DNA of 64,000 nucleotides from Phycisphaeraceae bacterium (GTDB taxonomy: Bacteria; Planctomycetota; Phycisphaerae; Phycisphaerales; SM1A02), in assembly GCA_019636755.1 (NCBI GenBank), contig JAHBWZ010000006.1, positions 186,001 to 250,000 of the forward strand. The letters run 5' to 3'. The translations under genes and the position numbers were made by a program. Below the pieces are notes generated by a model. It did not search any database. It had not been told where the DNA came from and was given only the letters and a program-made list of their open reading frames with translations. Below, piece after piece: positions 1-7,938 of this stretch (the stretch's first letter is position 1; the number at the start of each line of letters is the position of its first letter).

Positions 1-854
1 ATTCGCCCGTGACCACGTTCAGGGCTCATGTGGACGAGCCACAGCGTCGGCATGCTGAGCGGAAATCGACACGCGGGATCCATGGAGATGCGCGCCGCGG
101 GGTCCGCAAACCCCGCGCTCATCGAGACCAGCAGTCGCTCTCCGGCGAACACGGCCACGGCCACGCCGGGCGCCTCGGGGCTGGGCACCATGTCCGAGAT
201 GTCCAGCGCGACACGAGAGACCACGGACACCGGGTCCAGCGACTGCAGCGGGCCGGGCACGAGGCGCCGCGCATGCCTCCTGGCTTCCACCGCCTCGACC
301 AGTGCTGCAAATGAAGCACGCCGACGAAGCGGTGCGAGATCGGGATCGAATCGCAGATGAACGGGGTCGTCCCATCCCATCTGGATGGCTGACACGAGGG
401 CAGCGTGGGCCTCGTCGAGCCGCCGGAGCCGCGCCAGTGCGCATGCGAGGTTGTAGTACCCGATCGGGTGTCGCGGGATCACGTCCACGAGCGCCGCCGC
501 GGTCACCGACGCTCGCTCGTATCGCATCGCCGAGTGCTCGGCCGCGAATCTCGCCAGGAGCTGCTCAGGCGCGGTCTCGGGAAGTGCAGCCAGATCCGAT
601 CTGTCCAGCCATGCCGGATGGTGAATCGCCCACCGGACATCACTCCCCTGGTCCACCGTGCCATCGCGGACCTCCGGATGGATGAGGTCCCCCGGGATGG
701 ACGTGACCCGGCGTCCGTCGGCCGCCTGACACATGGCTCCCGGGACGTCCGGGGCGGCGGCCAGAAGGGTTCCGGCCGCGAAAACCAGCCGATACCCGCG
801 CGAACTCCGACGCCCGTTCGAAGTGCCCCGTCCCCTCTGATGTCTCTGCTCCAT
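1..854 (-). CDS. TPR/serine hydrolase-like protein, partial (C-terminus beyond window)
   Basis: This leftward frame is open from an ATG at 854 to the window edge, giving at least 284 residues. A hydrophobic segment near residues 22-42 looks like a signal peptide or anchor. Residues about 120-190 resemble the end of a TPR array ([11 protein letters not shown], then a DPDLAPLRR-type closing stretch). From about residue 225 the sequence resembles the start of a class C beta-lactamase-type serine hydrolase ([16 protein letters not shown], then [15 protein letters not shown]). The catalytic SxxK motif would lie beyond the edge, so the hydrolase call is inference. The gene is divergent from the dihydrouridine synthase gene. 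No clear Shine-Dalgarno sequence precedes the ATG. Confidence 0.6.
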   Translation of the reverse strand, partial: MEQRHQRGRGTSNGRRSSRGYRLVFAAGTLLAAAPDVPGAMCQAADGRRVTSIPGDLIHPEVRDGTVDQGSDVRWAIHHPAWLDRSDLAALPETAPEQLLARFAAEHSAMRYERASVTAAALVDVIPRHPIGYYNLACALARLRRLDEAHAALVSAIQMGWDDPVHLRFDPDLAPLRRRASFAALVEAVEARRHARRLVPGPLQSLDPVSVVSRVALDISDMVPSPEAPGVAVAVFAGERLLVSMSAGFADPAARISMDPACRFPLSMPTLWLVHMSPERGHGR

Positions 855-974
855 GCCTGGAACTCGCCACGGTACGGCTATCGGGTGGGCGCCCTCGCCG
901 AACCGGGTGCGCCGCCCTCGCGATTCGTGGATCCAGTCCCTGCGGTTCGCGCGAAAACCGGAACTGCCGACGGA

Positions 975-980
975 TACACT
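975..980 (+). promoter_or_regulatory. Candidate -10 hexamer (TACACT) for leaderless dus mRNA
   Basis: TACACT ends 7 nt before the ATG at 988, so transcription would begin at or next to the start codon. No Shine-Dalgarno sequence and no convincing -35 box are visible. The same arrangement recurs at several other genes in the window. Confidence 0.5.
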
Positions 981-987
981 CGGCCGG

Positions 988-2049
988 ATGCTCCGTATCG
1001 GCACTCTGACGATCGACCCGCCATTGCTCCTGGCGCCGATTGCCGGGTACACCGACCTTGCCTTCCGACGGATCTGCCGCGAACTGGGGGGCGTTGGTCT
1101 CGCGAGTACCGATCTTCTCAACTGCCACTCCGTCCTCTGTGAATCCCGGGGCGCACTGGCCCTTGCGGAGACCTGCTCGGAGGATCAGCCGCTGTGCATG
1201 CAACTCTACGGCAGCGCGAATGACCCCCTTCCGGAGGCCGCCGCATGGGCGTCGACGCACGGTGCCGTCGTCGTCGACATCAACATGGGATGCCCAGTGG
1301 ACAAGGTGTGCAAGAAGAACGGCGGATCGCTGCTCCTGCGCGACCTCCCGACGACCGTCGATCTGGCCCGGCGGGTCGTCCGGGCGGGCGAGCGCTCGGG
1401 GGTCCCGGTGACGGCCAAGATGCGCCTTGGCTGGTCGGAGCGGGAGATCGTCGCTCCGGAACTCGCGAGGCGACTGGAAGATGTCGGGATCGCGGCCGTC
1501 ACGGTCCACGGACGGACCACGGAGCAGCGGTTCCGAGGCGAGGCATCGCGCACGGGCATCGCCCGGGTCGTGGAAGCGGTCCGACAGATCCCGGTCATCG
1601 CGAACGGGGACGTCCGCACGCCGGACGAGGTCCTCTCCATGTTCCAGGCGACCGGCTGTGCAGGCGTCATGATCGGCCGCGGCGCCCTGCGGGCCCCGTG
1701 GCTGTTCGGCCAGGCCGCCTCCGCGCTGTCGCGCGGCGGACAGATCCAGGAACCGACAGTGGCCGACAAGGTGATGTGCGTCAGGCGGCACTTCGATCTC
1801 CTGATCGAGCACCGGGGGAGAGACGACGCCCTCCGAGTGATGTCCTCTCGAATCTCGTGGTACGGCAAGACGATGGGCCACGTCCACGGGCTGAAGGAAG
1901 CCATCCGGACGGCCTCCTCGACCGATGCCGTCTACGAGGCCCTCGACGGCTGGATAGACCAGGCTCGGGGAATCGAGGGCCCGGAGATGCCCCCGGCCTC
2001 ACGCCGGGAGAGGATCGGCGAGAGATGCCGGTCGGAGCGGGGTGGCTGA
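988..2049 (+). CDS. dusB: tRNA-dihydrouridine synthase (DusB-like)
   Basis: The 353-residue product is an FMN-dependent enzyme of the Dus family, which reduces uridine to dihydrouridine in the D-loop of tRNA. Visible motifs are the N-terminal APIAGYTD (residues 16-23), INMGCP with the conserved cysteine (about 98-103), KNGGSLLL (110-117), TVHGRT (172-177), the phosphate-binding ANGDV (205-209) and MIGRGAL (228-234). The length is normal for DusB. The frame is open upstream to 853, but the extra 45 residues are Arg/Pro-rich and match nothing in the family. A TACACT box 7 nt before 988 also favours that start. The gene appears monocistronic. Confidence 0.92.
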   Translation: MLRIGTLTIDPPLLLAPIAGYTDLAFRRICRELGGVGLASTDLLNCHSVLCESRGALALAETCSEDQPLCMQLYGSANDPLPEAAAWASTHGAVVVDINMGCPVDKVCKKNGGSLLLRDLPTTVDLARRVVRAGERSGVPVTAKMRLGWSEREIVAPELARRLEDVGIAAVTVHGRTTEQRFRGEASRTGIARVVEAVRQIPVIANGDVRTPDEVLSMFQATGCAGVMIGRGALRAPWLFGQAASALSRGGQIQEPTVADKVMCVRRHFDLLIEHRGRDDALRVMSSRISWYGKTMGHVHGLKEAIRTASSTDAVYEALDGWIDQARGIEGPEMPPASRRERIGERCRSERGG

Positions 2050-2234
2050 GCACCGTGGCGTTCGCCCTCCTTATACGGACTCCTGCGCGGGGCCCCGTCC
2101 GCGCACGCCTGCGTGCGGGCGGCGGATTCCGCCCCTCCCTCGCGTACGGTCATCCCCCGGGGACTGAGAAGGGCGAGGGAGCCGACGTGCATCCCGTCGC
2201 ATGGGCCGACTTCGCATTTTGTCCGAGAGGCGTG

Positions 2235-2263
2235 TTGTGCGGGATGGGATCGGGTGCTATTCT
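2235..2263 (+). promoter_or_regulatory. Candidate sigma-70-type promoter of PEP-CTERM-like gene
   Basis: TTGTGC (2235-2240) and TATTCT (2258-2263) are separated by 17 nt, which is ideal housekeeping spacing. Transcription would start near 2270 and leave a leader of about 130 nt before the ATG at 2399. Confidence 0.5.
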
Positions 2264-2335
2264 GACCGCTGGTGAGACTCGGGCCGCCCACGCAGCGCTC
2301 CGAGCGAGTTCTAAACCCGTCCCTATTCGGTCATC

Positions 2336-2352
2336 GGTGCGACGGTCGCACC
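2336..2352 (+). promoter_or_regulatory. 5' UTR stem-loop
   Basis: GGTGCGA (2336-2342) pairs perfectly with TCGCACC (2346-2352) across a 3-nt loop in the leader of the downstream gene. It could stabilise the mRNA. No riboswitch fold was recognised. Confidence 0.35.
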
Positions 2353-2398
2353 ACCGTGAGAAGCAGAGAGAGACCTCAATCGGGAGGAATGAGGCCCT

Positions 2399-3172
2399 AT
2401 GTCTGCTTTCACCACCACGCGTACCGTCACTCCTATCGTCCTTGGCATCGGACTCGTCGCGGGATCGGCCTCGGCCGGCTCGACGTATCCTGACTTCCTG
2501 ATGACCTGGTACACCACCGCCGACACGCAGGGCGCGGTGACGTACGACCCCGCGGATTTCGGCGGGGTGACCGAAGGCCCGGGAAGCTGGAACTACATCG
2601 GTGATCTGGCCGGTGACAACTGGCTGCTCTCCTGGGACTGCACGGTGGCACCGGGTGGCGGCGCCGGAGTCGGCGTGCCCGGAACGGCCTTCGTCAACGC
2701 GGCGATCACCGTCACCAACAACTCGCTGAACATCGAGACGTTCTCCGTCCTGATGAGCCTCGGCGCAGGCCCGATCGGCCCGATCACCGACCTCTCCGGG
2801 TCCGTGGGCGCCACCGTGACGAACAACCAGTTCGGCGGCAGCGCGACGCTCGGTGCACCCGCCGGTGACTCGGTGTACCACGCGTACATCGACTACCCCG
2901 GCTCGCCCGTGGCAACCCTCTGGGATGCCGGCTATTCGCTGACTGCCACCGGGCCGTTCGCGTCGAACTCCGATTCAGACGGATTCGCCGCCCCCGGCGC
3001 AGGTGGCCCGGTGACCTCGAACATCGCCATCCTCCTCCAGTTCACGCTCTCGCCGGGCGACACCGCGTCCGTGAACGGAATCTTCACGGTTACCGCGGTT
3101 CCCGCGCCCACCGCACTGTCGGTTCTCGGCATGGCGTTCTTCGGCCTCAATCGGCGGCGTCGACGCGCGTGA
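2399..3172 (+). CDS. Secreted PEP-CTERM-like (PAP variant) protein
   Basis: The 257-residue protein has an N-terminal signal peptide (residues 1-27, ending SASA), a low-complexity beta-rich body without cysteine-rich or catalytic motifs, and a typical tripartite sorting tail. The tail has VPAPTAL in place of PEP, then a hydrophobic helix (LSVLGMAFFGL) and five arginines at the end. Such tails are recognised by exosortases, and an exosortase gene lies at 38.1-39.9 kb. A Shine-Dalgarno GGGAGG lies about 10 nt upstream of the ATG. The protein is a clear paralogue of the one at 5854-6546: both have an ITD motif in the middle and an LLQF-type strand followed by GDT before the tail. The substrate or structural role is unknown. 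Confidence 0.85.
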   Translation: MSAFTTTRTVTPIVLGIGLVAGSASAGSTYPDFLMTWYTTADTQGAVTYDPADFGGVTEGPGSWNYIGDLAGDNWLLSWDCTVAPGGGAGVGVPGTAFVNAAITVTNNSLNIETFSVLMSLGAGPIGPITDLSGSVGATVTNNQFGGSATLGAPAGDSVYHAYIDYPGSPVATLWDAGYSLTATGPFASNSDSDGFAAPGAGGPVTSNIAILLQFTLSPGDTASVNGIFTVTAVPAPTALSVLGMAFFGLNRRRRRA

Positions 3173-3299
3173 TACCTCCCGGGCATCGGGCGCAGGGTGC
3201 GCCGTGCGTCCCGGTGCATTGATGGCCTCATGAACCCCGGTCGCTCTCTGTGGCCGGTTCAAGAAGAACCGGGTACTGCGGGTCGGATCGGAACAGGGT

Positions 3300-3345
3300 G
3301 GGCTCGGGCGAGTTCAGCGAACGCGGACCTCGCCCGAGCCCTTTT
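3300..3345 (+). terminator. Rho-independent terminator
   Basis: A perfect 13-bp GC-rich stem (GGGCTCGGGCGAG at 3300-3312 with CTCGCCCGAGCCC at 3329-3341) is followed at once by TTTT. It lies 128 nt after the PEP-CTERM-like gene and ends its transcript. A smaller hairpin (3254-3272, CCGGTTC/GAACCGG) precedes it. Confidence 0.85.
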
Positions 3346-3449
3346 CAGTGCGCATTCTGAGTACGTAGAGGACGTTCGCTGTCGGGCCGTGACGGGCGGA
3401 GATCCGCCACGGTCGCCGGGCGCCGGAAACCGCGAGAGGGGCATCCCAG

Positions 3450-5432
3450 ATGAATCGACCAGTGAGGCGTGAGCGATCTGAACGCCGGGCATCCAGGCGC
3501 GTCCGATGGGGCATGGCGTTGTGCGCGGCCTTCCTCGGCGCTGCGGCGATCGCCGCGGGCGGCGCGCGCGGAGGCGGCCCCCTGCCGACCGGCGAAGATG
3601 CCTTCTTTCAGGCCGGGACCCAGCCGCTCATGCCCGGGGTCGCCCCGCTGGAGCCCGCGCTGCAGTGCAGCATCTGTCATGGCAATTACGAGCCGGAGCA
3701 GGTACCCGGCCGGGGCGATCCCGACAACGCATGGGCCGACTTCCTCACGTATGAGCCGTCACGCCTCTGGCAGAGCACCATGCTCGGCCAGAGTGCCCGC
3801 GACCCCGTGTTCTGGGCAGCGCTCGTGATCGCGAACCAGGACGTCGAAGGTGCCGGTCAGTTCTGCATGCGTTGCCACGTCCCCGGCGCGTTCCTGAACG
3901 GCCGGCATCTTCCTGCGGACGGGTCGGCCGTCACTGGCGCGGACTTCGACGGCGTCAGCTGCGTGATCTGCCACCGCATGGTGGATCCCGTCTACAAGCC
4001 GGGGATCTCACCCGCGGTCGACCAGGCGATTCTCGCGGCACTCGACGCGGAAGGGCTCATTCCACCCCAGTCGAGCAACGCGCGGTACATCATTGACCCG
4101 ACGGACTCCCGCCGCGGACCGTATTCTGCGGCGGGAATGCCGTTCAATCCGCACTTCGGATCACCGGCACCGCCGATCATCGAGTCGCCGTTCCACAACT
4201 CCAGCGAGTTCTGCTGGACGTGCCATGACGTGAGCAATCCGCTGGTCGTCCGGAACCCGGACGATACGTACTCACTCGGCGACACCAGCAAGCCGCATCC
4301 CACGGGCGATCACCATGAGATGTTCCCGCTCCACCGCACGTTCGCGGAGTGGAAGAACAGTTATTACTTCACGCAGGGTGGCGTCCCGCATTTCGGACGG
4401 TTCGGCGGCAACCACCCCACAGGAATCGTGTCGACCTGCCAGGACTGCCACATGCCGCAGGCAGAGGCCTTCGGCTGCAATCTTCCTGGATTCCCGCTTC
4501 GCAACGATCTCGGAGCACACAGTTTTGCCGGATCGAACACGTGGGTGATGCGCGCCATTCACGCGCTCTTCGACACGTCTCAGAGCGGGCTGACGGATGA
4601 ACTCGTGGAGGCATCCGTCGCGCGGAATCGAGTCATGCTGGAGAAGGCATCCGATCTGACACTCACACAGTACGGATCCACGCTGCGGGCGCGTCTCATC
4701 AACCAGACCGGCCACAAGCTCCCTACCGGGTTCCCGGACGGGCGCCGCGTGTGGATCAACGTCCGCTTCCTGGATTCCGGGGGCGAGTTGATCGCTGAGC
4801 GCGGCGGATACGACCTTGACTCGGGCCGGTTGATCGACGACGGCGATGACACGGTCGTCTTCGAGACGATCCTCGGCATCGATGAAGCGCAGTCGAAACT
4901 CGTCGGAAAGCCTGTCGGCAAGACCTTTCACTTCCTGCTCGCCAACACGATTCTGAAGGACAATCGCATTCCGCCGCGCGGCTTCTCGAACACGCTCGCC
5001 GTGCAGGCACAGACCGCATCGGTCGGTGCGACCTACCAGAATGGCCAGCACTGGTATGACGCTGACTTCCCGATTCCGGCCCCCGCCAGGGAAGTCGTCG
5101 TGACCGTCTACCACCAGGTCACCTCCGGAGAGTTTGCCGAGTTCCTCCGCGACGCCAACACGACCGACAGCCAGGGCGACGATATCTACGCCCTCTGGCA
5201 GGACCACGGCGGACGGCTCCCGACCGTCATGGACAGTGTCGCCATCCAGCTCTCCAATCCCGCCGACCTGAATGGTGACGGAGAGATCAACTTCGATGAC
5301 CTGCTTCTCCTGCTCTCCTGGTGGGGAGACTGCCCGATCGGCCCGCCGCTGTGCATCTATGACCTCGACGGAGACGGGATCATCGGATTCGCCGACCTCC
5401 TCCTCCTGATGTCCGCATGGGGGGCGTCCTGA
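3450..5432 (+). CDS. Secreted pentahaem c-type cytochrome with dockerin-like C-terminal repeats
   Basis: The 660-residue product starts with a signal peptide (basic residues 1-20, hydrophobic 21-38). Five CxxCH haem sites are visible: CSICH (73), CMRCH (139), CVICH (171), CWTCH (255) and CQDCH (330). A beta-rich region of about 270 residues follows, with the GHKLPTGFPDGRR signature seen in planctomycete multihaem proteins. The last 58 residues hold two calcium-binding dockerin/EF-hand-like repeats, DLNGDG and DLDGDG, each followed by a Leu-rich stretch and WG. The protein is therefore probably exported, haem-loaded outside the cytoplasm and attached or complexed through the repeats. The electron donor and acceptor cannot be told from sequence. 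An SD-like GAGAGGGG lies upstream of the ATG. It has no operon partner. Confidence 0.85.
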   Translation: MNRPVRRERSERRASRRVRWGMALCAAFLGAAAIAAGGARGGGPLPTGEDAFFQAGTQPLMPGVAPLEPALQCSICHGNYEPEQVPGRGDPDNAWADFLTYEPSRLWQSTMLGQSARDPVFWAALVIANQDVEGAGQFCMRCHVPGAFLNGRHLPADGSAVTGADFDGVSCVICHRMVDPVYKPGISPAVDQAILAALDAEGLIPPQSSNARYIIDPTDSRRGPYSAAGMPFNPHFGSPAPPIIESPFHNSSEFCWTCHDVSNPLVVRNPDDTYSLGDTSKPHPTGDHHEMFPLHRTFAEWKNSYYFTQGGVPHFGRFGGNHPTGIVSTCQDCHMPQAEAFGCNLPGFPLRNDLGAHSFAGSNTWVMRAIHALFDTSQSGLTDELVEASVARNRVMLEKASDLTLTQYGSTLRARLINQTGHKLPTGFPDGRRVWINVRFLDSGGELIAERGGYDLDSGRLIDDGDDTVVFETILGIDEAQSKLVGKPVGKTFHFLLANTILKDNRIPPRGFSNTLAVQAQTASVGATYQNGQHWYDADFPIPAPAREVVVTVYHQVTSGEFAEFLRDANTTDSQGDDIYALWQDHGGRLPTVMDSVAIQLSNPADLNGDGEINFDDLLLLLSWWGDCPIGPPLCIYDLDGDGIIGFADLLLLMSAWGAS

Positions 5433-5853
5433 TCGCGGTCCGTTCGCATTGACCTGCTTCGATTGACTGGTCGACGCGTCGGTCGGGCGACTGCAGGCAA
5501 GCCCGCCGCTGGCCGATAAGCCAGGCAGGCGGGGCCGAATTCACGGGTGGACGCGACGACGTTCGGGCTCTGTCAGGGCCACCGCCGGCGGCGATGCGGA
5601 TCGATCTGGAGCGGTGCTCGCATTTCGACGCCGGTGGTGTATCGTGTTTCGAAATGCCCTGGATTTTTGGTATCCGCGCCAGCGAGCCTGAGGTACACTC
5701 CCTGCTGCCCGCGGCGGGTCCGGGAACCAGGCTCGTCTCCGGATGGGTGGGTTCGGCTGCTCTGGAAATGTCTCTCTCGGGCATCCGAGTCTGAAGGAAG
5801 AAGGAAGTCGGGCGGCCCCCGGCCGCCTCAGAAAGGCAACAGAGGAGAAGGTC
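5433..5853. other. Intergenic region: terminator hairpin and leader of the next PEP-CTERM gene
   Basis: These 421 nt contain no convincing gene. They hold an imperfect hairpin at 5502-5533, a TACACT box at 5694-5699 that could be the -10 of the downstream gene, and a perfect 7-bp leader stem (GGCGGCC 5811-5817 with GGCCGCC 5821-5827) about 27 nt before the next start codon. Confidence 0.5.
5502..5533 (+). terminator. Possible terminator hairpin after the cytochrome gene
   Basis: CCCGCC (5502-5507) pairs with GGCGGG (5528-5533), and CTGGC (5509-5513) with GCCAG (5520-5524), around a 6-nt loop with a small internal loop. There is no T-tract. It lies 70 nt after the cytochrome stop codon. Confidence 0.4.
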
Positions 5854-6546
5854 ATGCGCGTATCGATGGGTCATGTCGCAGGCGCCCTTGCGCTCGCGCT
5901 CACAGGCAGTGTCTTCGCCGGTCCCACTGTGACGATCAATTTCAGCGCCGATGATGGGACCAACGAGGTCTTTCTGCCGGTCGGGAGCCCTGTCTCCGGA
6001 TCGACCTACAACTTCATGGGCTTCTACGCGAACGCGAACAGCACACTCCAGTTCGACTTCAACGCGGATCCGACCGTCTCCGATGACGGCGCGTTCCTCG
6101 GGAGCGGGTTCACGCTGCAGAACCTGAGCAATGCGCCGATCACCTACACCATTGAGATCATCCTGGATCTCACGGATACCGCCGGCCCGATCACCGACTA
6201 CTTCGGTTCCCAGGCATTCACACTCGTCGGTGCGAACGGCCTCTTCCAGGGCATCAACGCCGGCGCCAATATCTGGGAGGCATACGCGGACGGCAACTTC
6301 GTTGCTGGTCTGTTCGCAGGTCAGAGCATGACCTCGACAGTCGAGTCGGCCGGCAACCTCGGTGACAACGTCAACGGCCAGATCGGCCCGGTCATGAACA
6401 CGATCTCGCTCCTGATGCAGTTCGAACTCTCCGCCGGTGACACGGTCACCTCCACCGGTGCATTCGGCATCATTCCGACCCCGTCGGCCCTCGCCCTCTT
6501 CGGGCTCGCCGGACTTGGTGGCGCACGTCGCCGCCGCCGGAACTGA
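5854..6546 (+). CDS. Secreted PEP-CTERM-like (PTP variant) protein
   Basis: This 230-residue protein has a signal peptide (residues 1-22, ending VFAG), a beta-rich body and a sorting tail. The tail is IPTPSALALFGLAGLG followed by an Arg run, with PTP in the place of PEP. It is paralogous to the protein at 2399-3172. The start at 5854 is chosen because a strong Shine-Dalgarno AGAGGAGAAG ends 3 nt before it and the signal peptide begins there. The frame is open upstream to 5743, but that part lacks a signal-peptide-like start. It is probably exported and processed by an exosortase. No enzymatic motif is visible. Confidence 0.85.
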   Translation: MRVSMGHVAGALALALTGSVFAGPTVTINFSADDGTNEVFLPVGSPVSGSTYNFMGFYANANSTLQFDFNADPTVSDDGAFLGSGFTLQNLSNAPITYTIEIILDLTDTAGPITDYFGSQAFTLVGANGLFQGINAGANIWEAYADGNFVAGLFAGQSMTSTVESAGNLGDNVNGQIGPVMNTISLLMQFELSAGDTVTSTGAFGIIPTPSALALFGLAGLGGARRRRRN

Positions 6547-6583
6547 GCCGCGGCGTCATCCCGCCAGCTCCTGCTGAATTCTG

Positions 6584-6614
6584 GATGCCCCGGTGTCACG
6601 GACACCGGGGCATC
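6584..6614. terminator. Bidirectional terminator hairpin
   Basis: A perfect 14-bp stem (GATGCCCCGGTGTC at 6584-6597 with GACACCGGGGCATC at 6601-6614) closes a 3-nt loop. It lies between the converging PEP-CTERM-like gene and the pilus operon, so it can serve both. No long T-tract follows on either strand. Confidence 0.7.
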
Positions 6615-6692
6615 TCATCTAACCGGAATCAGACGCTGCGCAAACACGCCGTCGTGCGGCGCGCAACCGCCCACGGATCGCCGCGCAGACGG

Positions 6693-7934
6693 CTACCCGG
6701 CCATCACGGACCCCATCCGGAAGATCGGGAGCAGCAGTGCCAGCGCCACCCCGCCGATGACCACGCCCATGATCATGATCATGACCGGCTCGATGAACGC
6801 GGTGACCTGCTTGACCTCGGCATCGAGTTCCTGATCGGCAAACTCGGCAAGACGATCCATGACCTCAGCCAGCCGACCCGATCGCTCACCAGACGTGATC
6901 ATCGTTGACACGTTGGATGGAATGTACCCGGACTCGACAAATGCATCGCTCAGGTGACGTCCCTCCCGGACATCCCGCTCAACCCGGTCCCAGATGCGAT
7001 CGAACTCTGAGTTGTTCGTCACGCCGCGAACCAGCTCAATGATGTCGAGCAGGCTGACATTCGCCGCGAGAAGCGTGCCCATCGTCCGGCACGCACGGCT
7101 GATGTAGAGCTTGCGATACAGTCGACCGAGAACCGGAAGGTTGACACGCAGCCAGTCGATCCAGCGCCGTCCGGTCGGCCGGCGTGCGAATACCCATGCT
7201 GCAATCATGGCGCCGACCGCCAGCGGCAGATACCACTTCCACTGCGTTCCGGCGAATTCGCTCACCGCGAGAAGTGCGCGTGTCGGGCCAGGCAGCGCCG
7301 CGGCCTTCCCTGCGTAGATCGTTGCAAACTTCGGGAGAATCACCACCACGAGAAACGCGCTGAGTACGAGCGCGGCCCCGACCATGAACGCCGGATATGC
7401 GACGGCGCCCCGGATCTGCCGCGCGGTCTGCCGCTCCTTGCGCAGATACCGCGCGATTCGCCCCAGCATCATCCCCAGTGTTCCGGACGCTTCCGACGCG
7501 CGCAGGAGACTGATCATGATCCCCGGAAAGACGCCCGGCCATCTCTGCGCGGCTGTCGAGAACGTCTCGCCGTGCATGAGGTCGGCGCGCAACGCCTCGA
7601 AGACAGCCCGCTGCTCCGGCCGACGGACCTGTGCACAGTAGGCGCCAAGTGCCTCGGCCAGCGGCACGCCCGTCTCGAGCATGACTGACATCTGCTCACA
7701 GAAGACGACCACGTCGTCGCGCCGGATCGACTTTGCCCCGTGGTCCCGCCGGATCTGCGCCGAATCAAGGCGATCCTCATCGCGCCCCGACCTTGCCGTG
7801 ACGGAGACGACCGTACGCCCTTCGGCGCGAAGCCGTCTGCTGACCTCATGCGGATCGGCCGCCGGCATGGACCCGGCGATCATGTTCCCGCGCGGATCCC
7901 GCGCCCGGTAGTTGAAATTCCGTGTCGTCGACAT
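6693..7934 (-). CDS. pilC: Type IV pilus/type II secretion inner-membrane platform protein (PilC/GspF)
   Basis: This 413-residue platform protein works with the PilB ATPase to assemble pilin subunits. It has the usual duplicated GspF domain: the FCEQMSVMLETG motif near residue 85, a first membrane helix near 220-245 (AALVLSAFLVVVILP), a second near 265-285 and a C-terminal helix near 385-405. The protein has the usual length for the family. It is the last gene of the leftward pilus operon, and its ATG at 7934 is 4 nt from the end of pilB. The downstream hairpin at 6584-6614 is the likely operon end. Confidence 0.92.
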   Translation of the reverse strand: MSTTRNFNYRARDPRGNMIAGSMPAADPHEVSRRLRAEGRTVVSVTARSGRDEDRLDSAQIRRDHGAKSIRRDDVVVFCEQMSVMLETGVPLAEALGAYCAQVRRPEQRAVFEALRADLMHGETFSTAAQRWPGVFPGIMISLLRASEASGTLGMMLGRIARYLRKERQTARQIRGAVAYPAFMVGAALVLSAFLVVVILPKFATIYAGKAAALPGPTRALLAVSEFAGTQWKWYLPLAVGAMIAAWVFARRPTGRRWIDWLRVNLPVLGRLYRKLYISRACRTMGTLLAANVSLLDIIELVRGVTNNSEFDRIWDRVERDVREGRHLSDAFVESGYIPSNVSTMITSGERSGRLAEVMDRLAEFADQELDAEVKQVTAFIEPVMIMIMGVVIGGVALALLLPIFRMGSVMAG

Positions 7935-7938
7935 CGCG

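Larger units (their letters stand above)
2050..2398. other. Intergenic region with promoter and 5' UTR of the PEP-CTERM gene
   Basis: These 349 nt hold no credible gene. The right part contains the promoter at 2235-2263 and a leader of about 130 nt with one small hairpin. Nothing else was recognised in the left part. Confidence 0.6.

Noticed and set aside
640-1887. A 415-codon minus-strand frame across the dusB gene
   Set aside because: It is the shadow of dusB. The true leftward gene uses another frame, starts at 854 and runs off the edge.
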